This document shows positions 1 to 8,039 of a DNA stretch of 64,000 bases, piece by piece. The stretch covers positions 442,156 through 506,155 of the forward strand of contig NZ_LWLP01000001.1 of assembly GCF_001641125.1 (NCBI RefSeq). Direction: 5' to 3'. Positions within the stretch are counted from its first letter, which is position 1; each line of letters opens with the position of its first letter. The notes under the pieces were generated by a model. That model was not told where the DNA came from. It saw nothing but the letters and a program-made list of their open reading frames with translations, and made no database searches. The position numbers were made by a program, and so were the translations under genes. This stretch comes from Arthrobacter sp. OY3WO11. Lineage in GTDB: Bacteria > Actinomycetota > Actinomycetes > Actinomycetales > Micrococcaceae.

Positions 1-59
1 GCGCGGATGCCTGCGGCGCCGCGAAGGCGCGGATGCCTGCGGCGCCGCGAAGGCGCGCC
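1..59. repeat. 26-bp GC-rich tandem repeat at left edge
   Basis: Two exact consecutive copies of a 26-base unit (1-26 and 27-52, beginning GCGCGGATGCCTG) are followed by a partial third copy. The array probably continues to the left of the window. It lies downstream of the MBL-fold gene, whose stop is at 103, and no coding frame is convincing here. It could be a terminator-like or intergenic repeat. Confidence 0.7.
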
Positions 60-102
60 AGGCATTCCCGGCGCGCCCCGCGCGAGTTCCTTGTGCCGCC
101 GG

Positions 103-723
103 CTACTGCGAAACCTTCGCCAGCGTTTCCGTTTCCGCCGCGATGGTGGTGTTGTCCCCGTGGCCGGTACGGACCACAGTCTCGGGCGGGAGGGTGAGCA
201 GGCGTTCCCGGATGGAGGCCAGGATGGTGGGGTAGTCGCTGTAGGACCGGCCGGTGGCACCCGGGCCGCCGTTGAACAGCGTGTCCCCGGTGAAGACCGT
301 TCCTTCGCTTTCCAGGTAGAAGCAGGTCGAGCCGGGGGAGTGGCCGGGGGTGTGGATGGCCCGCAGGACAGTCCCGCCCACCTCGAAGACGTCCCCGTCG
401 TTCAGTTCCCGGTCCGGACGCGCGTCCGGGTAAACCTGCTGCCAGAGGACCAGGTCCTCGGGGTTCAGGTAGATCGGGGCGCCTACGGCGTCGGCAACCT
501 CACGCGCAGCGCCGATGTGGTCGTTGTGCGCGTGGGTCTGAAGGATGGCAAGGACCTTCCGGCCCCGGACCTGGTTGATGATCGCGGCGGCGTCGTGCGG
601 GGAGTCGATAATCACGCACTCCTCGTCATTGCCTACGATCCAGACGTTGTTGTCCACGTCCCAGGTGCCGCCGTCGAGCGAAAATGTGCCCGAGGTGACC
701 AGGTTCTCGATGGTGACTGCCAT
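103..723 (-). CDS. MBL-fold metallo-hydrolase, likely S-formylmycothiol hydrolase role
   Basis: A 206-residue metallo-beta-lactamase-fold hydrolase. The HAHNDH metal-binding motif is at residues 64-69, with further ligands later in the GTPGHSPGS and TGHGD segments. Its ATG overlaps the stop of the upstream mycothiol-dependent alcohol dehydrogenase by one base (TAATG), so the two are translationally coupled. In actinobacteria a hydrolase of this type commonly follows the mycothiol formaldehyde dehydrogenase and is thought to hydrolyse the thioester product, releasing formate and mycothiol. The fold is certain. The substrate is inferred from the neighbour. Expected location is the cytoplasm. 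Confidence 0.88.
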   Translation of the reverse strand: MAVTIENLVTSGTFSLDGGTWDVDNNVWIVGNDEECVIIDSPHDAAAIINQVRGRKVLAILQTHAHNDHIGAAREVADAVGAPIYLNPEDLVLWQQVYPDARPDRELNDGDVFEVGGTVLRAIHTPGHSPGSTCFYLESEGTVFTGDTLFNGGPGATGRSYSDYPTILASIRERLLTLPPETVVRTGHGDNTTIAAETETLAKVSQ

Positions 724-1808
724 TAGAGCTCCACCACCGAACGCAGGACCTTGCCCTCGTGCATCCTGTCGAAGGCTTCCTCCACCTCGTCGATGGTGAT
801 GCGCTCCGAGACGAAGGCGTCCAGGTCCAGGTTGCCCTGCTTGTAGTGGCTCACGAGCATGGGGAAGTCGCGGGAGGGCAGGCAGTCGCCGTACCAGGAC
901 GACTTGAGCGAGCCGCCGCGGCCGAAGACGTCCAGCAGCGGCAGTTCCAGCGTCATCTCCGGCGTCGGGACGCCCACCAGGACCACGCGGCCGGCGAGGT
1001 CGCGGGCGTAGAACGCCTGCTTGTAGGTTTCGGGACGTCCGACGGCGTCAATCACCACGTCCGCTCCGTTGCCTCCGGTGAGGGCGCGGATGGCCTCGAT
1101 GGGATCTTCTTTGCTGGAGTCGATGCCGTGGGTGGCGCCAAGGGACTTGGCCATGTCCACCTTGTTGGCGTCGATGTCCACGGCGATGATCGTGGTGGCC
1201 CCGGCGAGCTTGGCGCCGGCGATCGCGGCGATGCCCACGCCGCCGCAACCAATCACCGCGACGGACTCTCCGCGCTTGACCTCGCCGGTGTTGATGGCGG
1301 CGCCGATGCCGGCCATGATGCCGCAGCCCAGCAGGCCGACGGCGGCCGCATCAGCCTCGGGGTCCACCTTGGTGCACTGCCCTGCAGCCACGAGGGTTTT
1401 CTCGGCGAAGGCCCCGATGCCCAGGGCGGGGGAGAGCTCTGTGCCGTCCTCCAGGGTCATCTTCTGGGTGGCGTTGGCGGTGTTGAAACAGTACTGGGGC
1501 TGTCCCTTGGCGCACGCGCGGCATTCACCGCACACGGCACGCCAGTTCAGGATCACGCGGTCGCCGGGGGCAACGGAGGTAACACCGTCACCGACGGCGC
1601 TGACAACACCCGTGGCTTCATGGCCCAGCAGGAAGGGGAAGTCATCGTTGATGGCGCCCTGCTTGTAGTGCAGGTCCGTGTGGCATACACCGCACGTCAA
1701 AATGTCCACAAGGGCCTCGCCCGGGCCCGGATCCGGCACCAGGATGGTCTCCACTGACACCGGAGCGTTCTTCTCCTTGGCGATGACTGCCTTGACTTTG
1801 TGAACCAT
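723..1808 (-). CDS. mscR: S-(hydroxymethyl)mycothiol dehydrogenase
   Basis: A 361-residue zinc-dependent class III type alcohol dehydrogenase. It oxidises the spontaneous formaldehyde-mycothiol adduct to S-formylmycothiol with NAD+. Visible features are the catalytic zinc ligands in CGVCHTD (Cys39) and GHE (His63-Glu64), structural zinc cysteines at about 93, 96, 99 and 107 ([10 protein letters not shown] region), and a Rossmann GCGGVG near residue 186. The close fit to mycothiol enzymes rather than glutathione enzymes agrees with an actinobacterial host. It forms a two-gene operon with the MBL hydrolase and points away from the creatinase cluster. Role: formaldehyde detoxification. Confidence 0.9.
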   Translation of the reverse strand: MVHKVKAVIAKEKNAPVSVETILVPDPGPGEALVDILTCGVCHTDLHYKQGAINDDFPFLLGHEATGVVSAVGDGVTSVAPGDRVILNWRAVCGECRACAKGQPQYCFNTANATQKMTLEDGTELSPALGIGAFAEKTLVAAGQCTKVDPEADAAAVGLLGCGIMAGIGAAINTGEVKRGESVAVIGCGGVGIAAIAGAKLAGATTIIAVDIDANKVDMAKSLGATHGIDSSKEDPIEAIRALTGGNGADVVIDAVGRPETYKQAFYARDLAGRVVLVGVPTPEMTLELPLLDVFGRGGSLKSSWYGDCLPSRDFPMLVSHYKQGNLDLDAFVSERITIDEVEEAFDRMHEGKVLRSVVEL

Positions 1809-2230
1809 GATTCCAGTGTTCCTTTCGTTGGCCGGACAAAGATCCCGGCCCGGCTATCAAGTCTAGAAGCTGCAGCGCCTCCGGGCGGCTACCCAAAGGG
1901 GCGGGTGTCGGGCACCCAAAAGGGTGGTCGGGCCACTGAAGGTCCTCCTGCCCACGCCCGCCAATTGCGTAATGCACAACACGGTGCGCATAGCGCTTAC
2001 TCGCAATATGTCAGCCGCCCTAGGGGGTGTCAATAGGCCGTTCACCTGCGACGTGCCGTAAACGCGAGGAGGTCCTGGTCAGTGCGCTCTTCTTCCGCAA
2101 CCTTATTGCATCTCGAACAACTGAATCGACTGAGGTCTCCGCACTGGCTCATGCGGCTCAAGCGCGTGTGTGTTGTCCGCATCCTACCCAGTTCCTAGTC
2201 GCAGCGGAATAACTCTCTGCCTCACAACCA

Positions 2231-2260
2231 TTGACCGTGGCGGCCATCACACCTTAGTCT
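2231..2260 (+). promoter_or_regulatory. Putative promoter of transporter-creatinase operon
   Basis: A -35 like TTGACC (2231-2236) is followed after 18 bases by a -10 like TAGTCT (2255-2260). Transcription would begin near 2267, inside the adjacent palindromic operator, leaving a leader of about 43 bases before the ATG at 2310. This fits repression or activation at the start site. Confidence 0.5.
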
Positions 2261-2288
2261 GTTGCAACAGCGTTGCGTTGAATGCAAC
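2260..2288 (+). promoter_or_regulatory. Palindromic operator, candidate IclR-family site
   Basis: Two adjacent dyads. TGTTGCAACA (2260-2269) is a perfect 10-base palindrome. GTTGC-N7-GCAAC (2272-2288) is a 17-base near-perfect palindrome whose spacer reads GTTGAAT. They sit just downstream of the putative -10 of the transporter-creatinase operon. Because the operon is followed by an IclR regulator, that protein is the natural binder. This is an inference and no footprint is known to me. Confidence 0.55.
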
Positions 2289-2309
2289 CACAAACACTTT
2301 GGTGGATAC

Positions 2310-3671
2310 ATGAGTAACGAAACTTCCTCCCCATCCCGCCGCAGCTCCCCGGGCGGCACCCTCAGTGATCCGCGCCCCGCACCTGCCGACAACGCCGTCA
2401 GCAAGGAAACCAGGCGCCGGGTCATCGCTGCCAGCTTCATCGGCAACTTCGTTGAATGGTTCGACTACGCCGTCTATGGCTACCTGGCCGTCACCATCGC
2501 AACGGTCTTCTTCCCGGAATCCGATCCGCAGACCGGGCTGCTGCTGACCTTCGCCCTTTTTGCCATCTCATTCCTGGTACGCCCGCTCGGCGGATTTATC
2601 TGGGGCCACATCGGCGACAGGGTGGGCCGGCGGACAGCCCTCTCCCTGTCAATCCTCATCATGTCCGGAGCGACGTTCTGCATAGCCCTGATCCCGGGCT
2701 ACGACACGATCGGCATCTGGGCGCCCGTCCTGCTCCTGATCATCAGGGTGGTCCAGGGCTTCTCTGCCTCCGGTGAATACGCGGGAGCCTCGGCCTTCCT
2801 GGTGGAGTACGCCCCCGCCAACCGGCGTGGCCTGTACGCCGCCGTCGTCCCCGCCAGCACCGCTGCCGGCCTGCTCCTTGGTTCCCTCATGGCCGGCCTG
2901 CTGACCACCCTGCTCTCCACCGACGCGATGCAGAGCTGGGGCTGGCGGCTGCCGTTCCTCCTGGCCGCCCCGATGGGCCTGATCGGCCGGTACATCCGGA
3001 CAAAGCTCGAAGACACTCCGGTGTTCCGCGAACTGGCCGCCGAGGACCACGCCGTCAAGGCCCCTGTCTCCAGCCTCTTCCGCAACCACTGGCGGCAGCT
3101 GCTGCAGGCCGTCGGCGCCGTGCTGCTCAACGCCGTCGGCTTCTACGTGATCCTCAGCTACATGCCCACCTACCTGTCCTCGGAACTGGGCCTGGGCGAA
3201 ACCGAATCATTCCTTGCCACCACCATCGCGTTGATCACCTACATCGGCTTCATCTTCCTTACCGGCATGCTCTCGGACCGGTACGGGCGCAAGAAGGTGC
3301 TGATCAGCGCATCGGTTGCCTTCATTGTCCTGACCGTCCCTGCCTTCGCGCTGCTCGGCACCGGCAACTTCCTGGTCATCGTCCTGGTCCAGATCCTGCT
3401 GGGCGCCATGCTCACCCTCAACGACGGCACGCTCCCCAGCTTCCTGGCGGAAATGTTCCCCACCCGGGTGCGCTACAGCGGCTTTGCGGTCAGCTTCAAC
3501 CTCTCCAACGCCCTGTTCGGCGGAACCGCCCCGTTCATGGCAACACTCCTCATCGCCGCAACCGCAAGCGACCTGGCGCCGGCCTGGTACCTGGTGGCTG
3601 CCGCCGTCGTCTCCCTCATTGCCGTGTCGCTCTCCAGGGAAACCTGCAAAGAGCCCCTGCGGCACGAATAG
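2310..3671 (+). CDS. MFS transporter, metabolite:H+ symporter (MHS) type, probable creatine uptake
   Basis: A 453-residue, 12-helix major facilitator. The N-terminal signature NFVEWFDYAVYGYLA and the loop HIGDRVGRRTAL are typical of the metabolite:H+ symporter family (ProP, KgtP, ShiA relatives). The ATG at 2310 is preferred. The upstream in-frame TTG at 2262 would lie inside the operator and lacks a ribosome site, whereas GGTGG precedes 2310. The gene lies 62 bases before creatinase in the same direction, so creatine or a related guanidino compound is the likely cargo. The family assignment is firm and the substrate is inferred from context. Confidence 0.85.
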   Translation: MSNETSSPSRRSSPGGTLSDPRPAPADNAVSKETRRRVIAASFIGNFVEWFDYAVYGYLAVTIATVFFPESDPQTGLLLTFALFAISFLVRPLGGFIWGHIGDRVGRRTALSLSILIMSGATFCIALIPGYDTIGIWAPVLLLIIRVVQGFSASGEYAGASAFLVEYAPANRRGLYAAVVPASTAAGLLLGSLMAGLLTTLLSTDAMQSWGWRLPFLLAAPMGLIGRYIRTKLEDTPVFRELAAEDHAVKAPVSSLFRNHWRQLLQAVGAVLLNAVGFYVILSYMPTYLSSELGLGETESFLATTIALITYIGFIFLTGMLSDRYGRKKVLISASVAFIVLTVPAFALLGTGNFLVIVLVQILLGAMLTLNDGTLPSFLAEMFPTRVRYSGFAVSFNLSNALFGGTAPFMATLLIAATASDLAPAWYLVAAAVVSLIAVSLSRETCKEPLRHE

Positions 3672-3733
3672 CTTCCCTCCCACACCAAACCAACTGCACC
3701 TCAACAAATGCACGAGAGAAAGGCATCGTCACG

Positions 3734-4987
3734 ATGACCATCACCACCGAAAACGCCACCACTGTCGCCGAACTCGAGCGCACCAAGATCCTTAAGAACG
3801 GCGAGAAGGTAAGCCTCACGTTCTCCGACACCGAGTTCGAGCGCCGCCTGGCCGGCCTGCGCCGCATCATGGCGGAGAAGGACCTGGACGCCGTGGTCCT
3901 CACCAGCTACCACTCCATCAAGTACTACTCCGACTTCCTCTTCACCACCTTCGGCCGCTCCTACGGCATGGTGGTCACCAAGGATGACACCGTCACCGTC
4001 ACGGCCAATATCGACGCCGGGATGCCTTGGCGCCGCAGCTACGGCGACAACATCGTGTACACGGACTGGCGCCGCGACAACTACATCTTCGCCATCCAGG
4101 AAGTCCTGCGGACCCGCGGCATCAACCCGCGCCGCCTCGGCGTCGAGGATGACTCGCTGCCGCTGGACAACCGCAACAAGATCCAGGCAGCCTTCCCGTC
4201 CGCCACCCTGGTGGACGTGGCCCAGGCAGCCATGCGCCAGCGCATGATCAAGTCCGCCGAGGAAATCGAGGTCATCAAGCACGGCGCCCGCATCGGCGAC
4301 CTGGGCGGCGAAGCCATCCGCAACGCCATCACCGCCGGGATCACCGAGTACGAGGTTGCGCTGATCGGCACCGAGGCCATGGTCCACGAAATCGCCCGGA
4401 CCTTCCCCGACTCAGAAATCCGCGACACCTGGGTGTGGTTCCAGTCCGGCATCAACACCGACGGCGCCCACAACTGGGCCACCACCCGCAAGATCCAGGA
4501 ACACGACATCCTGTCCCTGAACTGCTTCCCCATGACCTCGGGCTACTACACGGCGCTGGAGCGCACCCTGTTCTACGGCGAACCGGATGCCCGCTCCCTC
4601 GAACTGTGGAACATCAACGTGGAAGTCCACAAGCGCGGCCTGGAACTCATCAAGCCCGGCGCCGTCTGCAAGGACATCGCCGCCGAGCTCAACGAGATCT
4701 ACGTGGGCTACGGGCTCCTGGCCAACCGCACCTTCGGCTACGGCCACTCGTTCGGCGTCCTGAGCCACTACTACGGCCGCGAAGCCGGACTCGAGCTCCG
4801 CGAGGACATCGACACGGTGCTGGAGCCGGGCATGGTGGTCTCCATGGAACCGATGATCACCGTCCTTGACGGCCAGCCGGGCGCCGGCGGCTACCGCGAA
4901 CACGACATCCTGGTGGTGGGCGAGGACGGCGCGGAGAACATCACCAAGTTCCCGTTCGGGCCCGAGTACAACATCATCGGCGCCTAA
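3734..4987 (+). CDS. Creatinase (creatine amidinohydrolase)
   Basis: A 417-residue M24 'pita-bread' fold enzyme that hydrolyses creatine to sarcosine and urea. It closely resembles the Pseudomonas creatinase as I recall it, with about 14 extra N-terminal residues. The key residues line up with that constant offset: His246 (in DGAHN; His232 there), Glu276 (ALERT; Glu262) and Glu372 (SMEPM; Glu358). The segments FGYGHSFG and YYGREAGLELREDID are also shared. The metal ligands of the M24 aminopeptidases are replaced, as in true creatinases. No sarcosine oxidase or urease gene is in the window. The upstream MFS gene and downstream IclR gene complete a catabolic unit. Confidence 0.9.
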   Translation: MTITTENATTVAELERTKILKNGEKVSLTFSDTEFERRLAGLRRIMAEKDLDAVVLTSYHSIKYYSDFLFTTFGRSYGMVVTKDDTVTVTANIDAGMPWRRSYGDNIVYTDWRRDNYIFAIQEVLRTRGINPRRLGVEDDSLPLDNRNKIQAAFPSATLVDVAQAAMRQRMIKSAEEIEVIKHGARIGDLGGEAIRNAITAGITEYEVALIGTEAMVHEIARTFPDSEIRDTWVWFQSGINTDGAHNWATTRKIQEHDILSLNCFPMTSGYYTALERTLFYGEPDARSLELWNINVEVHKRGLELIKPGAVCKDIAAELNEIYVGYGLLANRTFGYGHSFGVLSHYYGREAGLELREDIDTVLEPGMVVSMEPMITVLDGQPGAGGYREHDILVVGEDGAENITKFPFGPEYNIIGA

Positions 4988-5020
4988 CGTCCCCAACGGG
5001 CTCCCGGGCCCAAAGAACAC

Positions 5021-5056
5021 CCGGAAGCGGCGGCATCCCCATGGCGCCGCTTCCGG
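5021..5056 (+). terminator. Hairpin between creatinase and IclR gene
   Basis: Perfect 12-bp stem CCGGAAGCGGCG / CGCCGCTTCCGG with a 12-base loop, 34 bases after the creatinase stop. There is no T-run, as is common in high-GC actinobacteria. It may terminate or attenuate transcription into the regulator gene. Confidence 0.6.
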
Positions 5057-5085
5057 CCCTCCCTTAGGGAATGATGGGTAACACC

Positions 5086-5895
5086 ATGAGTGCAACAGAA
5101 CCCGAGACCACAGGCAACGGCGACAACAAGGGCGCTTCCGTCATCGTCAACGCGATCGCGGTCCTCCGGACTTTCACGGCGGACGAGCCCCTCCTCGGCG
5201 TCACCGAGATCGCCAACCGGGTGGGGCTGCACAAGAGCACGGTCTCAAGGATCCTGGCCACCTTCGAGCAGGAGCACCTGGTGGAGCGGGACGCCGAAAC
5301 GCGGCGGTTCCGGCTTGGGCTGGGACTGATTGCCGTGGCCGGACCGCTCCTTGCCGAGCTGGAGGAACGCCGGGTTGCCTACCCTGTACTGCGCGAACTG
5401 TCGGAACAGACCGGCGAAACAAGCGCCCTCATGGTGTGGAGCGGTGATGAATCCATCTGCGTGGAGCAGATCGCCAGCCACCACCAGATCAAGCACACCA
5501 CCCCGCTGGGGGCACGGTACAACGACGCCCTCAGCGCCTCCGTCCAGGTCTTCCTGGCCCGCGAACCCGAACCCCGGGTCCGCTCCCTCCTCAGCAGCGG
5601 GGCCATCAGCTATCCGGGCCTGGACGACTCCAGCCTTGACGCCTACCTGGTCCGGCTGAAGGATGACATCCGGCGCGGCTGGGCCGTCAACTACGGGGAA
5701 ACCTCCATCGATGAAGTAGGACTGGCAGCACCCGTCTTCGACCACCGGGGCGAGGTGGTTGCCGCCGTCCTGATCCCGGCCCCGCGGTTCCGGGTGTCCC
5801 AGGACCGGCTGCAGGCATTGGGGGAGGCCTGCGCCGCCGCCGCAGCGAAGGTCACCGCCCGGCTGGGTGGAAGGGTACGCAGGCCCGCAACGTAG
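5086..5895 (+). CDS. IclR-family transcriptional regulator
   Basis: A 269-residue regulator. The N-terminal winged helix-turn-helix has a recognition segment around GVTEIANRVGLHKSTVSRIL, followed by a linker and the C-terminal IclR effector domain (ending near RLGGRVRRPAT). The ATG at 5086 is preferred because GATGGG lies 7 bases upstream. ATGs at 5071 and 5074 also exist but have poor spacing. It probably senses creatine or a metabolite of it and controls the transporter-creatinase operon through the 2260-2288 dyads. A hairpin separates it from creatinase, so partly independent expression is possible. Confidence 0.88.
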   Translation: MSATEPETTGNGDNKGASVIVNAIAVLRTFTADEPLLGVTEIANRVGLHKSTVSRILATFEQEHLVERDAETRRFRLGLGLIAVAGPLLAELEERRVAYPVLRELSEQTGETSALMVWSGDESICVEQIASHHQIKHTTPLGARYNDALSASVQVFLAREPEPRVRSLLSSGAISYPGLDDSSLDAYLVRLKDDIRRGWAVNYGETSIDEVGLAAPVFDHRGEVVAAVLIPAPRFRVSQDRLQALGEACAAAAAKVTARLGGRVRRPAT

Positions 5896-5904
5896 ACTGG
5901 CAGG

Positions 5905-6723
5905 ATGCGCCTGGTAGCAAGCGATATAGACGGAACGATCCTCGGCCACGATGGCAAAATCAGCGACCGCACCATCCGGGCCTTCCACGCCTGCCGTGAT
6001 GCCGGCGTCGAACTCGTTTTCGTCACCGGACGCCCGCCGCGCTGGCTGCACCCCCTGCAGGACCAGCTGGGCCACTCCGGCACCGTCATCTGCTCCAACG
6101 GAGCCGTGGTCTGGGACCTTGAGGCCGAAAAGCTGGTCTCCGCCCGCACGCTGACCCTCGACGCTGTCCTGGAAGTCCGCCGCGTCATCAAACGGCTGCG
6201 TCCCGCCGCGCTGTTCGCCGCCGAAACGCTCGGGGGGTTCCACCTTGAACCCGGCTTCATCGAAAACGGCTCCAGTGAACTGCTCTCCGAATTCACGCCG
6301 GCGCCGCTGGCCGAAACGCTGGTAACGGACGACGCCGTGGTGAAGTTCCTGGCCATCGTCCGCGAAGGCACCGCCGATGATTTCCTCGCCGAGGTGGCGC
6401 CCGCCGTCGAACACCTCGCCTCCGCCACCCATTCCTCGCCCGGGGTGTCGATGCTCGAGCTCGCCCTGCCCGGGGTCAACAAGGCCGTCACCCTGGCCGA
6501 ATACGCCGCCGCCCTGGGCATCGGCGCCGAGGACGTGGTGGCGTTCGGGGACATGCCCAACGACATCGAGATGCTCCGCTGGGCCGGGCACGGCTACGCC
6601 ATGGCCAGCGGGCACCCGGAAGCGATCCGCGCGGCCGGGCAGCAGGCACCCCACTTTGACGACGACGGCGTGGCCCAGGTTTTGGAGTCCCGGCTGGCCT
6701 CGCTGGGCGTGCAGATTTCCTGA
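5905..6723 (+). CDS. Cof-type HAD-superfamily hydrolase
   Basis: 272 residues. Haloacid dehalogenase motif I is SDIDGTIL near the N-terminus (nucleophile Asp and acid Asp), motif II is VTGRPP, and motif IV is FGDMPNDIEM near residue 215. The large Cof/C2-type cap fits a phosphatase acting on sugar phosphates, nucleotides or flavin precursors. It starts 9 bases after the IclR gene, so it may be co-transcribed. Substrate unknown. A second member of this family lies at 43258. Confidence 0.85.
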   Translation: MRLVASDIDGTILGHDGKISDRTIRAFHACRDAGVELVFVTGRPPRWLHPLQDQLGHSGTVICSNGAVVWDLEAEKLVSARTLTLDAVLEVRRVIKRLRPAALFAAETLGGFHLEPGFIENGSSELLSEFTPAPLAETLVTDDAVVKFLAIVREGTADDFLAEVAPAVEHLASATHSSPGVSMLELALPGVNKAVTLAEYAAALGIGAEDVVAFGDMPNDIEMLRWAGHGYAMASGHPEAIRAAGQQAPHFDDDGVAQVLESRLASLGVQIS

Positions 6724-6842
6724 TTCCCGGCGTCGGGCTTTCTCCCGCCGGACATAGCGCCGTTTTCACAGCTGGCGCTCACCTCGCGTTCACCTTCGCT
6801 CCCTAACGTTGGCGATGGAGGGCCCATCCCCTCCATCCCGGT

Positions 6843-6871
6843 TCAAGGGGTAACAGGCTCAAGGGGTAACA
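6843..6871 (+). repeat. Duplicated Shine-Dalgarno segment
   Basis: The 13-base sequence TCAAGGGGTAACA occurs twice in tandem with a 16-base period (6843-6855 and 6859-6871), immediately before the ATG at 6872. Each copy carries AAGGGG, so the small gene has two potential ribosome-binding sites. The better placed is the second. Confidence 0.6.
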
Positions 6872-7138
6872 ATGGCAAGAAAAGTGAAGCTTGGAACCGC
6901 CGACGCACCGCCGCGCCAGGCAACGCCCGCACCGCACTGGAAAAAGCTCACGCCGGGCAGCCGTGTCCGCGTACTCCTCGCCCCGGGGTTCGAGGCCGGC
7001 GGCCTGGTCGACGCGGTCACTGCGGACCACTCCGCGGTGTGGATCGATTTCGACGGCGGACGCGGCCGGACGCTGCTGCACTGCAGCGACGGCGTGGACA
7101 TCGTTCTTCAGGAAGACGCACTTGCGCACGAGGGCTGA
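6872..7138 (+). CDS. Small hypothetical protein
   Basis: 88 residues, with no family recognised. The N-terminus is basic (MARKVKLG) and Pro/Ala rich. The rest alternates short hydrophobic stretches (SRVRVLLAPGFEAGGLVDAV) with acidic ends, like a small beta-barrel. A good ribosome site (AAGGGG, duplicated) and codon bias typical of the region argue that it is real. It ends 44 bases before the phosphodiesterase gene. Confidence 0.6.
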   Translation: MARKVKLGTADAPPRQATPAPHWKKLTPGSRVRVLLAPGFEAGGLVDAVTADHSAVWIDFDGGRGRTLLHCSDGVDIVLQEDALAHEG

Positions 7139-7182
7139 CGCTGCCTGACCAGGGGCTGACGCTCCTGGAGTACGCTCGCAGT

Positions 7183-7986
7183 GTGACACTCCCGTTCTTC
7201 GACCATGCCGCCGCGGACGGGTCCCCGATACCCATCGCGATGGCCCATCGCGGCTTTTCCCGGGACGGCCTGGAAAACTCCATGGCCGCGTTCCGCGCCG
7301 CCGTCGACCTCGGCTACCGCTACCTCGAAACCGACGTCCACACCACAGCGGACGGTGTGGTGCTCCTCTTCCACGATGAAACGCTGGACCGGGTGACCGA
7401 CGGCAGCGGCCGGGTGTCCGAGCTCCCCGCACATGCGGTGGCCAAGGCGCGGATCGGGGGGCGCGAGCCTATCCCGCGGTGGGACGAGCTGCTCGCGGAG
7501 TTGCCCGAGGTGCGGCTCAACGTGGATGTCAAGGACTGGAACTCGGTGCGCAGCATCGCAGCCGGGATCGAAGAGCACCAGGTGCACCACAGGGTGCTGC
7601 TGACCAGTTTCTCGGACCGCCGGCGGCGGGCGGTGCTGAAATTGCTGAGCCAGCCCGTGGCGGCGTCGGCCGGTGTTGTGTCCGTGGGTCTGTTCACTGT
7701 GCTGGGCCGCCTGCTCCCCGGGCCGGTCTTCAGGTGGAGCATGCGCTGGAACCTTCGCGGAGTCCACGCCCTGCAGGTTCCGGTGCGCTATGGCAGGGTG
7801 CACGTGGTGACGCCGGGCTTTGTCCGGCGCGCGCACTCCCTGGGCCTCGTGGTGCATGTCTGGACCATTAACGACCCGGACGAGATGCGCCGTCTCCTGG
7901 AACTGGGCGTGGATGGGCTGGTCACCGACCGCGCGGACCTGCTCCGAGAAGTGCTGCGCGAACGCGGGGAATGGCCGCACGGCTGA
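7183..7986 (+). CDS. Glycerophosphodiester phosphodiesterase family protein
   Basis: 267 residues from a GTG start. It carries the GDPD signature: AHRGFSRDGLENS at about residues 21-33, the acidic pair in ETDVH, and HDETLDRVTDG. The later TINDPDEMRRLLELGVDGLVTDR segment is typical of the end of the barrel. It hydrolyses glycerophosphodiesters to glycerol-3-phosphate and an alcohol. The GTG at 7183 is chosen because the homologous part begins only there, and upstream codons in the same frame overlap the preceding gene. No signal peptide is evident, so it is probably cytosolic. Confidence 0.85.
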   Translation: MTLPFFDHAAADGSPIPIAMAHRGFSRDGLENSMAAFRAAVDLGYRYLETDVHTTADGVVLLFHDETLDRVTDGSGRVSELPAHAVAKARIGGREPIPRWDELLAELPEVRLNVDVKDWNSVRSIAAGIEEHQVHHRVLLTSFSDRRRRAVLKLLSQPVAASAGVVSVGLFTVLGRLLPGPVFRWSMRWNLRGVHALQVPVRYGRVHVVTPGFVRRAHSLGLVVHVWTINDPDEMRRLLELGVDGLVTDRADLLREVLRERGEWPHG

Positions 7987-8020
7987 CTGCGCCGGCGGCA
8001 CTGACTACTCCCCGGATCCC

Positions 8021-8039
8021 CCGCGGCTGCTAGCCGCGG
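8021..8039. terminator. Bidirectional hairpin between convergent genes
   Basis: CCGCGGCT-GCT-AGCCGCGG forms a perfect 8-bp stem with a 3-base loop. It overlaps the stop of the leftward gene at 8030 and lies 34 bases after the phosphodiesterase stop. Confidence 0.5.

Larger units (their letters stand above)
1809..2309. other. 501-bp divergent intergenic region
   Basis: No convincing gene is present. The stretch separates the formaldehyde dehydrogenase operon (leftward) from the transporter-creatinase operon (rightward) and must hold both promoters. The right end contains a promoter and an operator-like palindrome, listed separately. Near 1960-2010 there is a diffuse AT-richer block with partial inverted repeats (ATGCACA, then GTGCGCAT), possibly regulatory for the leftward operon. 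The middle shows nothing I can name. Confidence 0.6.

Noticed and set aside
7..726. Rightward reading frame covering the MBL hydrolase
   Set aside because: It is antisense to a gene with clear zinc-binding motifs and has Arg/Gly-rich composition typical of shadow frames.
759..1757. 332-residue rightward frame opposite the alcohol dehydrogenase
   Set aside because: Antisense shadow of a gene with intact zinc and Rossmann motifs; His/Gly/Val-rich composition with no ribosome site.
2262..2309. TTG start for the MFS transporter
   Set aside because: It lies inside the palindromic operator and near the predicted transcription start; no ribosome site. The ATG at 2310 is better.
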